A stretch of 9,050 bases of DNA from Legionella genomosp. 1 (GTDB lineage Bacteria; Pseudomonadota; Gammaproteobacteria; Legionellales; Legionellaceae): assembly GCA_945901965.1 (NCBI GenBank), contig CAMDMN010000075.1, positions 1 to 9,050 of the forward strand, written 5' to 3'. The notes beneath the pieces were generated by a model. The model made no database searches. It had not been told where the DNA came from and worked only from the letters and a program-made list of their open reading frames with translations. The translations under genes were made by a program, and so were the position numbers. Below, piece by piece: positions 6,960-9,050 of this stretch. The stretch's first letter is position 1. Each line of letters starts with the position of its first letter.

Positions 6960-9017
6960 AAGTTTGCTGGGCGCTGAAACCGCCTCTGAACCCATATCGG
7001 CAACAGGAGGTCTTTGATTAAATAAGGTTCCCGACGTTCTTGCAGGACTTACCTCTGTTTTTTTCATTAATGAACGACGACTAGCTAAATAAAGCCCCTG
7101 ACAATTTGCAAGCTCAAATTTATGCACAATTAACTTAGACTGAATAAACTCAGGTAACTTGGCAATCTCTCCATCTGACAAGCTATTATCACCTTGTTTT
7201 GCCAAATGAGCGGCTATGCTGAAATGTCCGTGGAAGAAAGCCATTTGTGCAGGACTTACGCCTAATGAATCTCGAAGCTTAAAATCAGCACCATGCTTAA
7301 CTAGGGCAATTGCAGCGCCAGCCCCCCCCTCTTTACAGGCCAAATACAGAGCACTTACTCGTTCATTATTTAATAAATCAATACTTGCGTGTGCTGCTAG
7401 CAATAAATGAATAATGGTAACGTGCCCTCTTCTAGCCGCAGTATGTAATGCTGTTTCACCCATACCATTACGATGATCCACAATGCTCATTTTATTTAAT
7501 AGAAGTTTTACACAAGCGGCAGAATTGTTCATGGCCGCCATATGCAACGCCGTGTTACCAAAGCTAGATGTGGCATTTGCATCAACGCCATCTGCAAGTA
7601 ATTCCAAAAGTGCATCAGATTGATTGGATTGCGCAGCTGCCAAGACTAATTGAGATACGTGCTTGGGGTATTTATCTTTTACCAATCCACTCACCAAGGA
7701 CCATAATTCTTTATTTTTGCCTATTAAGACGCAATCAAAAAATGTTCTGCCAATTTCATCTTCTTGCGCCATATCAGCACCAAGCTCTATCAATTTAATG
7801 GCTGCTTGGATTTTTCCTGTGAGCGCTGCAAGTTGAAGAGGCGTTTGTTGTAAACACCGCTTCATTTTACTAAGGCGAGAAGGCATTTCAACTTGGTTAA
7901 TCTCAAAACCTCTTTGGGTTACTAAATACTCAACAGCATCACTTTGCCCCTCTACAGCGGCAATGTGCAAGGCATTTCGACCTCTTGCATCCACATCGGC
8001 AGTATAGTTTCCTTCTTCTGTTATGGCTTTAATCACATGTAATTGACCTTTGGCCGCAGCTAATGAAAGAGAGGACATGCCTAGTCGATCTGTTTGATTT
8101 TTATGCCGAACAAGTGGTAATAAAAATAATGCTGCAGCCTCTTCATCTGCAACCAAGGCATAGTGAAGTGCATTTCTACCGTAAATATCCAAGGCATTTG
8201 GGTTAGCACCATGATTTAATAAGGCCTGCATTAAACGAAGATTGCCTCCAGCCGCCGCCAACATTAACGGTGTTTGCAAACGTCGATTGGTTATATTTAC
8301 CGTGGTATCTTTTAATAATGAAATCGCTAAATCATAACGATTTGCTAAAATGGCTTCATGTAATGGAATAATTTCTGCATCCCATTCTTGTGGATTAGCA
8401 GAATTGCCAGATTTAATCATCAGCTCTAATAGTTTAACTTTGTTACAATTTATCGTGCGTTTAAGGATACTGTGACCATCAATCACATCAGTAACTAAAC
8501 TTACCATCGCTTTAGGAAAAGCAGCTTCTAGCAAGGAATATCGATAACACGCTTGATCATCACTGACGTTTGAGGCCAAAAGGTCCAACATAGGATTATG
8601 TTTTCCTACGTAAAGCCTAAGATTTAAACCGCCTTTTTCAAAGATTTTATAGAGTTTGATAGTCTCGCTATCAACGTTTTCTTCATCCAATTCATCTGTA
8701 CCCTCACTTTCAATAGGTTTAAAGCTACGGTTCAATAACTCAAGCACTAAGGTCTCGTTATCGTTTGAACGATAGGCTTCAACAATCGCAGGGTAACGGC
8801 CAACCAACACTTCAATATCAGAAAACTGTCGCATGTATAGCAGACGATCTATATGATCTTTAATGCGACTATAGTTCTGAAGTTTAGCAACAGCCGCTTG
8901 ACGCCTGATTTCTAATTCACGATCTTTATTGGATACAGTTATTTCGTACGAACCACCCCCTGCATAACCTTTTGCTTTTAATAATTCAATGATTGATTTT
9001 GAGATTTGGCTATTCAT
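6942..9017 (-). CDS. Ankyrin-repeat protein
   Basis: From the ATG at 9017 this is 691 residues. Residues 1-180 are mainly helical and charged and I do not recognise them. From about 182 to 616 there are roughly twelve ankyrin repeats; the clearest are TPLMLAAAGGNLRLMQALL (249-267), RNALHIAAVEGQ (347-358), NTALHMAAMNN (488-498) and ETALHTAARRGHVTIIHLLL (521-540). Insertions break the regular 33-residue spacing near 376-390 and 440-452. The tail after 640 is proline/serine-rich and probably disordered. There is no enzyme domain, signal peptide or membrane segment, so it is probably a protein-binding scaffold. It is directly followed by, and overlaps, the SecA-ankyrin gene, so the two products may work as partners. 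The start is uncertain: no clear Shine-Dalgarno precedes 9017, and the frame stays open for the 11 codons to the window edge, so the protein may begin further upstream. Confidence 0.9.
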   Translation of the reverse strand: MNSQISKSIIELLKAKGYAGGGSYEITVSNKDRELEIRRQAAVAKLQNYSRIKDHIDRLLYMRQFSDIEVLVGRYPAIVEAYRSNDNETLVLELLNRSFKPIESEGTDELDEENVDSETIKLYKIFEKGGLNLRLYVGKHNPMLDLLASNVSDDQACYRYSLLEAAFPKAMVSLVTDVIDGHSILKRTINCNKVKLLELMIKSGNSANPQEWDAEIIPLHEAILANRYDLAISLLKDTTVNITNRRLQTPLMLAAAGGNLRLMQALLNHGANPNALDIYGRNALHYALVADEEAAALFLLPLVRHKNQTDRLGMSSLSLAAAKGQLHVIKAITEEGNYTADVDARGRNALHIAAVEGQSDAVEYLVTQRGFEINQVEMPSRLSKMKRCLQQTPLQLAALTGKIQAAIKLIELGADMAQEDEIGRTFFDCVLIGKNKELWSLVSGLVKDKYPKHVSQLVLAAAQSNQSDALLELLADGVDANATSSFGNTALHMAAMNNSAACVKLLLNKMSIVDHRNGMGETALHTAARRGHVTIIHLLLAAHASIDLLNNERVSALYLACKEGGAGAAIALVKHGADFKLRDSLGVSPAQMAFFHGHFSIAAHLAKQGDNSLSDGEIAKLPEFIQSKLIVHKFELANCQGLYLASRRSLMKKTEVSPARTSGTLFNQRPPVADMGSEAVSAPSKLEGGPA
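7322..7329 (-). repeat. G8 homopolymer inside the ankyrin gene
   Basis: Eight consecutive C on the plus strand are eight G in the coding strand, spanning codons for Glu-Gly-Gly-Ala at residues 563-566 of the ankyrin protein. In an AT-rich genome with mostly A/T third positions this is conspicuous. Tracts of this kind can slip during replication and switch a gene on or off; a one-base change would truncate the protein near residue 565. No sign of slippage is visible in this single sequence, where the frame is intact. Confidence 0.5.
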
Positions 9018-9049
9018 GACGCCATAAAGATCGGATGGCCATACTTCTT
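9014..9049 (-). other. Possible tail of an upstream gene overlapping the ankyrin start
   Basis: In the frame one base off from the ankyrin gene, eleven codons ending in MAS are followed by TGA at 9014-9016. This would overlap the ankyrin ATG as ATGA, exactly like the junction at 6942-6945. If real, a third gene lies upstream in the operon and the start at 9017 is correct despite the missing Shine-Dalgarno. All three minus-strand frames are open over these last bases, so the evidence is thin. Confidence 0.25.
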
Positions 9050-9050
9050 T

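Noticed and set aside
7216..7798. Plus-strand open frames of 64 and 76 codons opposite the ankyrin gene
   Set aside because: They are antisense to clear ankyrin repeats, with no ribosome binding site or recognisable product.

Overview
The window is AT-rich bacterial DNA. Every gene I can support lies on the minus strand. Order in the direction of transcription (right to left): a 691-residue ankyrin-repeat protein (6942-9017), a 1997-residue protein joining a SecA-like ATPase motor to a long ankyrin array (952-6945), a REPIN-like inverted repeat pair (854-950), an Lrp/AsnC-family regulator (245-766), and the first 28 codons of another gene that leaves the window at the left edge (1-85).

Organism: the low GC, very large ankyrin proteins, a SecA-like protein outside the housekeeping secA type, and a GTAG-headed REP doublet together suggest a host-associated gammaproteobacterium, most likely of the Legionellales (Legionella/Coxiella/Berkiella type). 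This is inferred from style. No rRNA or other marker gene is present to prove it.

Right and centre (952-9050): the two ankyrin genes share a 4-base ATGA stop/start overlap, so they are almost certainly co-transcribed and translationally coupled. The first product is essentially all ankyrin repeats behind an unrecognised helical N-terminus. The second has an unrecognised N-terminal region of about 185 residues, then a SecA-type motor with Walker A, Walker B, a preprotein-crosslinking-like segment, the TGT motif, and the motif V/VI block. A helical linker follows, and then nine copies of a composite repeat of about 110 residues that shows a three-unit higher-order period. No SecA zinc-binding tail is visible. 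The pair looks like a two-protein module: one motor with a protein-binding array and one pure scaffold. Its role is unknown; a secreted effector or a dedicated chaperone/remodelling machine are both possible.

Left (1-951): the stop codon of the large gene is one base from a 97-bp element made of two inverted GTAG-headed hairpins. It separates the ankyrin operon from the regulator gene. The regulator has its own likely promoter, an 8-bp perfect inverted repeat upstream, and a good ribosome binding site. A 159-base gap with a possible promoter and inverted repeat leads into the truncated left-hand gene. No stretch over 300 bases lacks a gene. No tRNA, rRNA, CRISPR array, insertion sequence or transposase gene was found.
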